Assembly (NCBI GenBank): GCA_012845835.1
Contig: JABAKD010000027.1
Location: forward strand, 13,934,487 to 13,998,486
Length of the DNA stretch: 64,000 nt
DNA from: Undaria pinnatifida
Lineage: Eukaryota > Sar > Phaeophyceae > Laminariales > Alariaceae
Direction of reading: 5' to 3'
Shown here in pieces: positions 48,116 through 60,100 of the stretch. The first letter of the stretch is position 1. Each line of letters starts with the position of its first letter. The position numbers and the translations under genes were made by a program. The notes below the pieces were generated by a model. It searched no databases. It was given only the letters and a program-made list of their open reading frames with translations, and was not told the origin of the DNA.

Positions 48116-51100
48116 GTTTTTCTCGAGGCCCATACGTCACTGCATGCAGTAACTATCCCCCCCCCCTCCCATTCCATCACGCGTTCTTCCCCGCCCCCGC
48201 TCCCTTCCCCCATTCCCATCATGTCTCCTCCCCCCCCCCCCCCACCTTTTACCACAAACCAGATTATCTCCTTGGGAGGTCCTATCTCCCTCTTAATCTT
48301 ATGCGAGACGTCCAAGTTCCTGGTGCTGCTACCCTCTTTTCGGCCATTTCTTCACTCGGCACCTGTGCCTCCCTATGACTCGATCTTGGCGTCGGCTTCG
48401 CTGTACCTTCTCGTCGCGGCTTGGTTCGTACAGGGAGAGGGGGGAACGCGGGGAACGTACGCCCCGCGTGCTCTGACTGTTGCGTCTGTCAGGTGGGGGA
48501 GGGGGGGCGGGGGGGGGTTATCGTATCATGCATGGCAGTAGTCCTTAGGGCGGTAGACTCACTTCTCTACAATGTCATCATGGAGCACGACGAGTTTTTA
48601 CCAACCAGGCAGGCATTGGGGCTTGAGGGGGGGGTCGTACTCAGTTGTTGCTTGCCTTAGTAAGTGACCGATGACCAAACATCCCTTTCGAGACGAGGTA
48701 ACGTTTTCTATTCCTAGTAGAGGCAGCTCGGACATTTTTCTCGCTCATGTAGTTTTTTTGCTTCTACTGTACTGCATGCTTATGCTGTGGTTGTCGTATC
48801 CCCTTCCTGTTTAGCATTTTGTGGCCGCCATATATCCGCTGGAATATACGATCGCTCCCCCCTCTGCTTTTCAGCGTGGGAGGGGTAGTGTTTTTTTTTT
48901 TTCGTGGAGGCCTAGACGAACGCTACGGTAAAGTTGCACCTTTTTTTGTGTTTTCCGAGGCTCCTAACCGGTTGAGGACGTCTTTCATGTGCCTTTCTGC
49001 GGCAACAACTAGTCTTTTCTAAAAATCTAAAAGCGCGGCTTGATGAACAGACTCATGGCCTAGGTATAACAAGTTATTTGTTTAATATTGAAAAGGATGA
49101 CGTTTTCGACGATTTTGGGTTAAGAAGCCCTCGCATTTCTGAGAGTATGCAGCCCAAAAGCGCTACTTCTATCGTAGCGAAATACTTCGAAGTATAAATT
49201 TGCGAAAAAAAACGAATACCTTTCGGCGATTTATGGGTTAAGAAGCCCCGTCTTTCGGAAAAATACTTTATCCCAAGAGTGCCACCTCCATCGCGGCACG
49301 TGTCGTCGATAGATTTTTTTGCCGTGGAGGCCAGGTTTTTGGAATTTTACTGTGGGGGATAGCTGGCCATCTATCACGCACGAGGTACGAACGTTTTGTA
49401 GGGGCTTAGTGGAGGTGGCGCTAGTAAATTCGCTAGCTTAGCTAAACAAAAGTTGGTGGGGGTGATCTGTTAACCCTTTTGGGACTTGATTATACTATAG
49501 ATATCTTGACTTTATTATAGCGACCCAAAAACGACGATTGCGATATAATTCAAGCGTCTACGAGTAGCTTAAGCACGCAGCAGTACGAGCACAGTCATGC
49601 TGCTTGCGCCCGTCCCGTACGTGAAGTCTTTGAATTGTTGTCGTAAGGACACCAATTGTATCATCGCCAACCATCAGTGGCCGATGCCTAAACGTTAATC
49701 GTTCATTTTGTTGCCAATGTTCTCTCTCTAAACGTTAATCGTTTATTTTGTTGCCAATGTTCTCTCTGAAGTCTCGAAGGGGCTAATAGTGACGGCTAGG
49801 TAGTGTGCACATGGAGTGTTTTTCGTGTTTGCGTGAAACACCTTAGTCGCTGTATGTAGAAACGCCACCATCTCTGTATGAGCCCTGAACTTTTCTTATC
49901 ATATACCTGGTACCTGGTATAGTAGTAACACTTTGTTGTGTGTACGTGGATACTCCTTCATCTTTGGAGGAATGCCTTTGTCTCTGAATGAAACCTCAAG
50001 AACTGTAGTAGAAATTCCACACTAAAGCCAAGTATTGTGTACCGAAAAACATGGGTGCAGTTGTATACGGGTTAAGCGCCTTCGCCTCTATACGAACTGC
50101 CTTTACATATTTATGAAACGCCGCACAAGTCTCTATATCGCCATGTCTCTAGTATACGAAACGCCATACTCTCTCGATATAAGCACTATCATACCACCAC
50201 CACCACCAAAACCAACACCAATAAAACACGACTTTGACTCTAAATAGCACTCCTTCGCCTCTGCATGAACGCCCTTTACACAGGGAAACCATTTATCTTG
50301 CTATTTATATGTAACTTCTTCAATGATTATCCGTCTCCGTTTTCGTATTGCGTGCAGGTGCCTGGGGCTGCTGCTGGGTGTGGATCAAAAGGTGATGCCG
50401 TTGTTCGATTTTTCGGCTGTGGCGCTGTCGATGCTCGTCTTCTCGGGGAGACGAGACCTCCGGGCTTACGTGGTACGTGTGGCGCCGTTCATCACCACTG
50501 TGTTGATGTGTCAGGTGTATGTCAAAGCTAAGGAGTGAGCTATTGTAGCGGTCTGTTCTGGCCAAAGGGGTTGCAACACTCGGCTTAATTTGAAGCATCA
50601 CGATTGTGATAACGGTTTGTGCCGGGTGTTGCACACCATAGCTACCGAGTGAGCTAGCAATAAGCCCTGACCAAAAGGATTGCAACCCTTGGCTTAATAT
50701 GAAGCATCACGATTATTATGGATGTGGTTTGTTGAGTGCTGTACACCATAACGCTACTGAGTGAGCTGGAAGTCAGCGCCGACCGAAAGGATTCCAACCC
50801 TTGGCTTAATATGAAGCATCACGATTGCGATGGTGGTTCTTGCCGGGTGTCGTGTACCATCACTACTGAGTTAGCTAGCAGTCAGCGCTGACGAAAAGGA
50901 CTGCAACCCTTGGGTAAATCTAAGGTCCAGGCTTGACGCGCTTGCCATTTATGATAGTTTCTTTTTGCTGGAACCCAGCGATGGCGACAAAAACAACAAT
51001 GGTATCTGTGCGGTCTTGACAACGGTCTAGAATGCTCGTGTACTACAAGCACGCAGTATTGGGAGCACGGTAAGTAAGTAGCATCACGATGCGCGCCCGT

Positions 51101-54100
51101 CGCAGGAGTCCTTGCCTTTGCATTTCCGATGCGGAAGAGAATCATCCCCTGGTCCAGCAGCCCGACCCGCTCTGCTGCTGTGTGGCCGGTGCTTTGGTCG
51201 TCTATTGTTGGCGTCGTTTAACGCATGCTACGCATGGAGCTTGGAAGGTGACCGGTTCTACGTTAGGGGGTGACTTTGGAGGCGTTTTGCAGCAGTGGCT
51301 TGGGGTCACCCGCGCGAGCGAACCCTCTGTTCCTCTTCGGTCTCAAGCTTTCGTGCTGTTTGGAATTCGCGATGTCAATCCGCAATGGACTGGATTAGCT
51401 ACGCTGCGCCAAGCCGATGGCACAGCTTTGTCAAGTGGGGGGCAACGTCACTCGTCTCGTGCGAGTGGCTCAAACTCGGTAGTGAAAACGGGAGTTCCCG
51501 CCCTTACCGTAGTTTAGAGGTCTTGCAAACCACTTTTTTCTGGGGCTCCTGCCTTGGGGGGCTCTGTACCCCACCCCGAAACAACACGCCGACCGAAAAA
51601 AGTCAGGGATTTTCACGGATCATAACCCTGCCCGCGGGTCGGAACACGAGGTCTTCTCAACATCGCGGGTCGAGCCGGGTTGGGTCCGGGGGTTTCGGAA
51701 ATATCACGGGACGGATCGGGTCGGACTAGGAGGTTTTCGAATCTCACGGATCGGGGTCGAGTCATCCTGACACGACCCGAACTGGGCCCGTGGAAGGTGA
51801 TTCGAGCCGTGAAAAACCCTGGGAAAAAATGAACGTGAACACTCGGCAAACAATCCCATGGCCTAGTGTAACTATACATTGATTCAGCATCAAGTCAAAG
51901 ATTCATGCTCCACGGTAGAGGTGCACCCATTTTTTTTCGGAAGCTTTTATCTATGCCCCGACCTAGAAACTGAGTTTGAGAAAAAATGCAGGCGCAAACC
52001 GGATGAACAAACGCCGTGGCCCTAGGTACACCGGAAAAAAAAATGGTGTGAAAAAAAAAACGATTTTGGGTTAAGGAACGCCCCGTCATGCAGAAAATAC
52101 CAAGATTCATGCTCCACGGTAGAGGTGCACCCATTTTTTTCAGAATCTCTATGCCCCGACCTAGAACCTGAGTTTGAGAACAATGAAGGCGCAAACTGGA
52201 TGAACAGACGCCGTGGCCCTAGGTATACCGAAAAAAATAATGTTGCTAATGAAAAGGATGGTCTTCCTACGATTTTGGAGAGCCCCGTCGTTCAGAAAAT
52301 ACTTTAGCCGAAAAGTGCCACCAGGAACCTCTATGTCGTAGGACGTGCCCAACGGGGATTCCCAGGACAGGGAATCCCTAGCTTCTCGGTTGAGAAACCC
52401 CTTTGTCAGCCAAAAATGCTTGCGCCAACATTTTCTACCCCTATCGCCGGACACGTAGTTTTTTGTCTCTTAATTTTTTGGTGGGTATTTTTTTTTCAAT
52501 ACGTATTCGTGGTTGTTACTGTAGTGTGTGGCGGCTCAAAAAACATCGTTATTAAGAATTTAAAATCGATGGTGGTCCATGATTATTGAGGTGTGTTTTT
52601 TTGCTAGCCTAACAAGTGACTCGTATTGCGCCATCCCTGTTGCCCGATTTTGGTCGTTGGGGCAAAAAAGTGTCGAAGAAAGTGACGATTGTATGGTCGG
52701 GCTCCCGAGGCAGCCCGGATTGTGTAGGGGTACTGTAGGGATAGCGCGGGGATAGCTTTTCCTTAGCTAGCACCGCTGTAATAACTCCATATCGTCCCAT
52801 GTCGTCCCATTTCATCTCATCCCACCCTGTCTCATCCCATCCCATCCCATTATTCCCCGTCACATACCATACCATACCATACCATACCATACCATACCAT
52901 ACCATACCATACCATACCATACCATACCATACCATACCATACCATACCATACCATACTATACCATACCATACCATACCATGCCGTGCCATGCCATGCCAT
53001 GACATGTCATGCCATGCCATGCCATGCCATACCATACCATACTATACAATACCATGCCAAACCATACCATACCAAACCTACTCTCCTCCCCCACGGGCGA
53101 CCGATTCGATTGACCACGAAAATCGATCCCACAGGTAGGCGCCGCGGGCTTATCATCCTTCATGCTCTGGTTCTCATGGCAAACGGTGTGGCACCTCAGC
53201 TTTCACTTCGACCTCCAAGTGGGGCCACAACCTTGGCAGGCAGTGGGAGGGGGGGAGGGGGGGGGAGCACCGTCTTTGTCACTGCAGCAGGTTTCTGTGT
53301 GCTGCGCGGCGTTATCGCTGGGGGTTCTCCTCGTCCCGGGGATGGCGGCGTTTGGCGTGCGACAGGCGATCATCGGTGCCGTTTTCGGGTGAGAGTTGTT
53401 GTGGTTGTTGTTGTTGGTGGGGGGGGGGGGGTAGTGGTGTTATGGTGGCTACGCCGTGGTAGGGATGTTGGTAGTGGTGATATTGACAGCGGTGGTCAGT
53501 GGTGATACGGGTGTTGTGGTGGTCGTGTCGGCGGTGGTCTTAGCAGCGGGTGGTGTTGGTGTTGTTGGTTGGTAGTGGCAGTGGCCGTGTTATAATGCTT
53601 TTGGCGGTGTTGGTCATGGTGGTACTGACATTAGTGCTCTGTTGTCCGAGAAAGCTACCGCTGCCGTAGAAGGTTGGAGCAAAACAAACAAGCACCTCGG
53701 CTCCTCGGCCGATGCGATCGATTCGCTCTTAACCCCTTCAGAGCCCCCAAACCCCTTCTTATACTAATTCCGGGTCTTTTCCCCCCCAAAACGGGTTTCT
53801 AGTTGTAAAGGCGTTAAGGAATGCGCGGGGTCTCTTGCCGTCAAAATTCTTACCGAATGTTCGCCGGAATCCACGACGCATGCTACGGTGGAGGCGACAT
53901 CAGCCTTGTTATTTGCCTTCTGAGGACCCTCACTTGAATAGGTCTATACCCTACAGTATATCCTATAGTATACCCTCTAATAGCCCCCCGAGGCAAAAAC
54001 TGATTTAGAGACAAGCGAACGTACAACCCCATGAAAAAACCCATGGCTTAGGTATGCATTGTTTATTTATTTTTTGCACAAAAATAAATGGCATTCCGCC

Positions 54101-57100
54101 GATTCTGGGTTAATTTTTTTTTTTTTTTTCTGAGGCTCTCCCCACATGAGGAGCTCTATACCCCACCGAGAAATCTGAGTTAGAGAAAAAACGAAAGAGC
54201 AACCCGATGAAAAAATCCCACGACTTAGGTACACATTTTTGTTTTTTTGTTTTTTTTGGCAAAATAAGATATTTTTTTTGCGACGATTCTGGGTTAAGGA
54301 GCCCCGTCATTTTCAGGAAAAAGTTAGCGATACAAGGGCCACCCGTATCGTAGGGCGCGTCCCGCGACGCGCCAGTTGACCATGTATACAACAATACATC
54401 TATTTATAATGACGTGCACCCTTGGGATGAAGTACGTATATTACTAGTAGCTACCACTATATTGATAATATTTTGTTGTTGATGTTCACCCTGGCAACAC
54501 ACGTAAGGGTCATATACATTCAAAGGACAATACACCTGTAAAAATAAGCGACGGGTGTGTTGCGCAGCTTGCCAGGATGAGCATCGAGCCTAAGTTTGTC
54601 CAACGCAAACAGACAGCTGACGTATGTTGTAATATTTCCCTGAGATGTACAGTACCCTGGTACCGTGTAGGAAATACCTCGGCTGTGAGACCGAGAATTT
54701 CGTTTAAACTCATACACGGTGTGTGTGTTTAAGCTTCGTTTAGTGTTGCGATTGCGCGGGTGCTACGGTGTGTATATCCTCATGAAAGTCGTAATCGATG
54801 ATTCTCCTGGGTGACATTACAGTATCATACCGACGTCAACAAGACGGTTTTACGAAGGCGGCCAACCCGTAGTCATCCTGCCTACTGCGCTATGTCCTAC
54901 GAGTGCACATGCGGGTGGCAGGTGGGGGAAATTCCCCGTTTCAATTAGAATGTGGCCTGAGGAGTCATCGACCTCAGGGAGGTAAACGGGTGGGACTATT
55001 TTTGTACGTTTTTTCCCCGTCGTTCCTTTCCGGGGTTGCTCTGCTTGCCTTCCTTACTTGAGTGCTTTCTTGTCTCCTTGCTTGCTTTGCTATACTTGCT
55101 TGTCTGTCGCTTGTCTTCTTGCTTGTTTGCTTGCTTGACTACTTGCCTACCTGCTACGTGCTTGCGTGATAGTTTGCTTGCTCATTTGCTCGCCTGTTTG
55201 TTGGCCTGGCGGCTCGCGTTGATGGCTTGCCAGCTTGCTTGTTTGCTTGCCTGTCGGCTATACTTTCCTGCTTGATTGCATGGTTGTTTGTTTGCCTGCC
55301 TACTCGCCTTCTCGCTCGCTTGCCTGCTTGCTTGTTTGCTTACCTGTATGCTTACTCGTTAACTGGTTTTCTCACATTCTCGAATACTTGCTTACCCGCT
55401 TTCTCCCTTGCCCCCTCGCCTGCTTTCCAGATTGCACGCGGTTCTTCTACTCCTGATTGAGATGACACTCATCGGCGCCGAAGAGCGCAACCCCTGGCAG
55501 CTTGAGGGCCTATTCCCGCTTCCCCTAGCTGCCCTGACTGGGTTTCTAGGGGCCTGGATGGCGGTGTGCCTCATGCGGGACCGAGGGGTGAATCCGCTTT
55601 TTTTGTGGTGAGTTTTTTTTGGCCAGCGGCGAAACCTAGACGCTCCATTAATAAATGCTTTCTAGAGCCAGAAAAAAACGACCCAAAGAGTAGTTCTACG
55701 GTAGACTCCCCAACTTTTCTTCAACCAAATCGTCGTTTTTTGAAACCAGCTCCCGGCCGTATCTCCTGGAATACCGCGCCCCTTTGTCACCCCGACGTCG
55801 TCGTTCGACAGTCCATTGCAATGAAAAACATGCACGCAAAGGTTTTTTTTTCATAGCATCCTTCCTCTTCGTGTCGAGCAGTCATGAAACGTTCGTTAGA
55901 GAAAATCGCTGGTTTTTTGGGGGGGTGCTATCGTAGAATCAGTCTGAACAGTAACAGGTACTCCCACAGTGGGGGTCCCCCACCCCAGTAAGACGGTGGT
56001 GTGTGCGAGAGCAATATGACCGCCTTATAGAGGGAATCCGCCTTATTCATTCCAGGTTATGAGTGCAATCCCCCGGTTGTGACCGCCTTGTATCGGGATA
56101 CCGCCTTATTCAGACCGCCTTATTGAGGGACCCCTACCGCACTAAAAATCAATATATCGCCTTACTCAGACCGGCTTATTGGCGAATCCCTACTGCACTA
56201 ACACCGATTTCGTACCCTGCTGCACTCCCTGCCGTTCGAAGAAGATTCTCTCAATTTGACTTTCAAGGTTTGACGCGTGCTAAGATGGAGGCACGAAGTA
56301 CGAGCACATTTTTTTCTCCAAGTACGAATTATTTTCTGAAGGACGCGGCTTCTTGACCCGAAATGGTCGGAACAACGCCGTTTTCGTTTTGCAATATGAT
56401 GATTTTGTATACCTAAGTCATGGGTGGTATTGTTCATAATCGGGTTGCCCTTTTCATTTTTTACTCTATCAGTAAGTCCCTTTTTCGGGTGAGGTATTGG
56501 GCATGGCGAAAAGGGTGCACCTCTACCCGGTACAGTAGCATGTGTCGTTTATAAGGTACGCATTTTTTGTGGTATCAAAATGGTACTGTCTCGCCACTGC
56601 GAGGCCGCGGTTTCCAATACGCGCACCAACACCAGCAACGAAGCAGTAACCATAACCTCGTGACCTACTCTAGACACGCTAGCATTCCTATGATGAAAAA
56701 ATGGTACAAAAAAAACTCGCGAATTCGCGTTCAGTGCGCCGGCGGCTTCGCAGATTCGGGCGCATGCATGTTCTTGTTTGTTCTCTTGCCTAACGCCGCC
56801 GCCTGTTGGATCGCCTGCCCACTGCTTGCGTGTTATGAGTGACAATTATTTATCGTGACGATAGGTAGTTTATCGTTCCTCGTGTATGTAGCGCGTCGGA
56901 CGATAAAGGAGATCGTTAGAGTTGGGGAACCGAACCAAGGGTAATGAGTCTTTTGTTGCAAGAGATAATTACGTAGGCGTTTTGGTTCATATTTTGCGGT
57001 TGAAGAACTGATATTGATTGCAGCGGGATGCAAGGTGTTTCGGTTGGTCGCGTCGGTGACAATACCATGTGGATACAGCGCTGGCAGACTGGTAGAATAC

Positions 57101-60100
57101 GACTACGGACGATAACTGATACATATCGATTTTAAGCTGTCAGCGCGCCGACGGCTTTTGAAGATTCAGACGAGGGCTAGGATAAGGGGTGAGATAGGGG
57201 GTAACAATTTTTGGCCGGCGTACTTTTGACTGATGAGGTCTCCTCAACTGGGTGTGTGTGTTGTCTTCACGATGAACCGTTCTTTCTACCCAACGCCATC
57301 ATCATCAGTACACCCAGAGTCCGTGCTGATTTTTCATGCTAGAGAGATACAAAAGGTCACCGACTGTGAAACGGAGTAAAAAATCAGTCGCAATCCATCA
57401 AGGTAAAGCCAGTGAAATGCTAGCGTACCGGGTACGAGAACACAACAAAACAAGCCAGACCATGAAAATAAAAAAAGAGAGAACGAGAAAAATTAAAGGA
57501 AAAAAGAAAAGGAAAAAAGAACTTTTCGTTAAACACCGACGGATAGGCCATACGGGATTGTTCGTGGGTTGCACTGTTTTTTTATCCGTTAGCGGTTGTT
57601 GTTGTTGTTGTTGTCGTTGTTGGTGTCTTTCTGTTTTTCTTGTAGATATACACCAGAACTACTGAGCTACGCAGTCAGCGCTGACTGCCATAGCTAAGTG
57701 GTAGTGGCGTAGCATTTCCAAAAAACACTGACTAAAGGGATTGCAACCCTTGAGTAGATCCGAGGTCCGGGCTTAACCGCCAGATAGATGGGCCCCGGGT
57801 TGTGCTTTCATTAGAGGTACGCCATAGCCACTGAGCTATATACGCAGTCAGCGCCTCACTACATGTAACTCAATGGCTATGGTGTCCTGGCATCTCTTGA
57901 ATATTTTGTCAGAGTCAGTGTTTGGGTGATGAAGAGAGATCCTTGCGTGAGGTGAGGAAAATTAAGGGTGACTCGTACCGTATGATGCGGACTCCCTGAC
58001 GAGTTTGTTTTTGTTTTTTTTTCTGCTCGCGCCGCCGCCGCTGGATGGACCACATACCCACTAATGGTGTGCTTTGTGCACAATGTGCTTCTGTTTTTTG
58101 TTTCGTTCGGTTTTTGTTGCGCGCGTCGCTTGAAAAGGCTACCGGGGAGCGTGAGCGTCGCGAAGGTGCTTGCCTGCGTTGTGGCCGGCCTCGCCCCGTT
58201 GGATCAAGGTGCGACGATAATTTGTTTTGTTTTCGTTTTCGTCCCCCCCCCCCCGGTTTTTTCGTTTTTGTCCGGTTTTGTATGGAAGCTTGGGCGTGTT
58301 CCGGTTTTGACGAATCAAACTGTCGCGCCGCTCGCTTGTGGTATTTTTCTTGTAATTGTTCCTATTCAGAGGCGGAGGCGACCCACATTCCGATGCCAGA
58401 AAAACGGTGCGGAGTGCGGCCAAAGCGTCCAGACCCTGCAGAACTTGTACTCAACAATTCCCCGTCAAAATATGACGAACAGCCCTCGAATAGCTATCAA
58501 GCAGAAAAGGACGCATTTGCAACCAGCTGCTACAACTTTACGAGTTCATTTTACATCAAACCTAGGTGTTGTGTAGTTTCTCCACATTCGTTGCGGTATG
58601 GTAACAATTACGCGCGTGAGTGTCAGGTTCCCGCAATCTCAGTTGCTCACCGTGAACCGGAAACGATGTGTGTGTTTTCGTAGCTGCGTGGGTTCACGGT
58701 TAGTTGTGTGTCAAGCCCCCTCCTTGTCTCGCCTCGCCCCCCCCCCCCTCTCCCACCGTCGCCTACGCCGAGGTTTCCATTAAAATGTATTGTGTTTCCA
58801 CTGAACTGGATATTATCCTGTACCAAAGGTTTTTACTTCGTTCTGACGCACATTGCTCCCCCGCCCTTGTTGGGTCAATCTCGGCGCGTGTTAGTCTCCA
58901 ATAGAGCTTGGCGTTGCCGTTGCCCCACGGCCCCCTTTCCCCCGTACGTGAGCAGTGAAGAAGAATTAACACGTATTATTTGCCTCAATCGTTCGTTCCG
59001 CGTCTTCCTGTTTCGCACCTCGTATCCGCTCCGCCTACGACCTTGTACGGGTTGATCTTGGTGTTGGTGGTGGTGTCGGTGTTGGTGTTGGCGTTGGTGT
59101 TGGCGCTCGTGGTGTTGGTGTTGGTGTTGGTGGTGTTGGTGTTGGTGGTGTTGGTGTTGGTGATGGTGGTGGTGGTGGTGGTGGTGGTGGTGTTGGCGTT
59201 GGTGGTGGTGGTGGTGTCCGTATTGGTGTGTTGGTGTTTATGTTGTTGTCGTTGGTGGTGTTGGCGTTGGTATTGGTGTTGATGTTGGTGGTTTTGGTGT
59301 TGGCGTTGGCGTTGTTGCCGGTGTGATCGTTGGCGCCGGTGTTGGCGTCGGTACTGGTGTTGTTGTTGTTGATGTTGGTGTTGTTGGGTGTCGGTGTTGG
59401 TGTTGGCGCTGGCGTTGTTGTTGTTGTTGATGATGATGGTGGTCGTGGTGGTGGCGTTGGTGTTGCTGGTGTTGCTATTATCGTTTGTGTTGACGTTGAT
59501 GTTATTGGTGCTGTCATCGATGTTGGCGTTGGGCTATTAATGCTACCGCGGCTTCAGAGTCCTCGGCGCTTTCCTATCTCTCCACCGCCTTCCCGATGGC
59601 ATCGGCCGTCATGGCTAGCACCGCGCCTTTCGCCCTCTTCGAACAACACCCCGCCAACGCCGCCGTATCCGACACGCACCATGTTGTGGGAACCCGCTTA
59701 GGAGGCGGGGCGGCAGCTGTGCCCCCCGCGGGGGACTGGTCGGGGCCCATGCTCCCCTTCGAGGTGCGAAACTCCGTTTTTATGCATAGTTATGTCTGTG
59801 TTTGTTGTAACAACTACTCATACTGCTGTGAGTACTACTGCTTTACTGCTCACTTCGCGGCAGGCGCTTTTGAGCTGGGTTGCGATTCATAAAGGTGATC
59901 GAAAAAAGCGCGTAGAAACAGACATTGACGCGCGAGTCCTTTTGGTTGCGGAACAGTTGTCGATCAGTTTTTTCGCTCACCGTTTTCGCTTGCCATTTCA
60001 CTCACCCCTTTCGCTCAACACCTTCACTCACCATATTCTGTCACTCGTCACTTTCGCCCCATCATGTTGACTTGCTGGCAACTTTCACCCACCATTCTGC

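Noticed and set aside
47744-48541. 265-codon plus-strand frame
   Set aside because: First two thirds are TTGG and TGTC microsatellite; only the last part (48263 on) is exon 8.
51089-51517. 142-codon frame as an exon between exons 9 and 10
   Set aside because: Possible acceptor GTCGCAG gives phase 2, but the neighbouring junction is phase 0; composition is unremarkable.
52864-53075. CRISPR array or other regularly spaced repeats
   Set aside because: Pure pentanucleotide repeat without spacers; the DNA is eukaryotic.
56693-56842. Hydrophobic frame as an extra membrane-gene exon
   Set aside because: Its phase (0) does not fit the phase 2 junction between exons 11 and 12.
58045-58683. 212-codon plus-strand frame
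   Set aside because: The phase-consistent reading of this region is the 71-bp exon 12 in another frame; the long frame has no hydrophobic pattern or family match.
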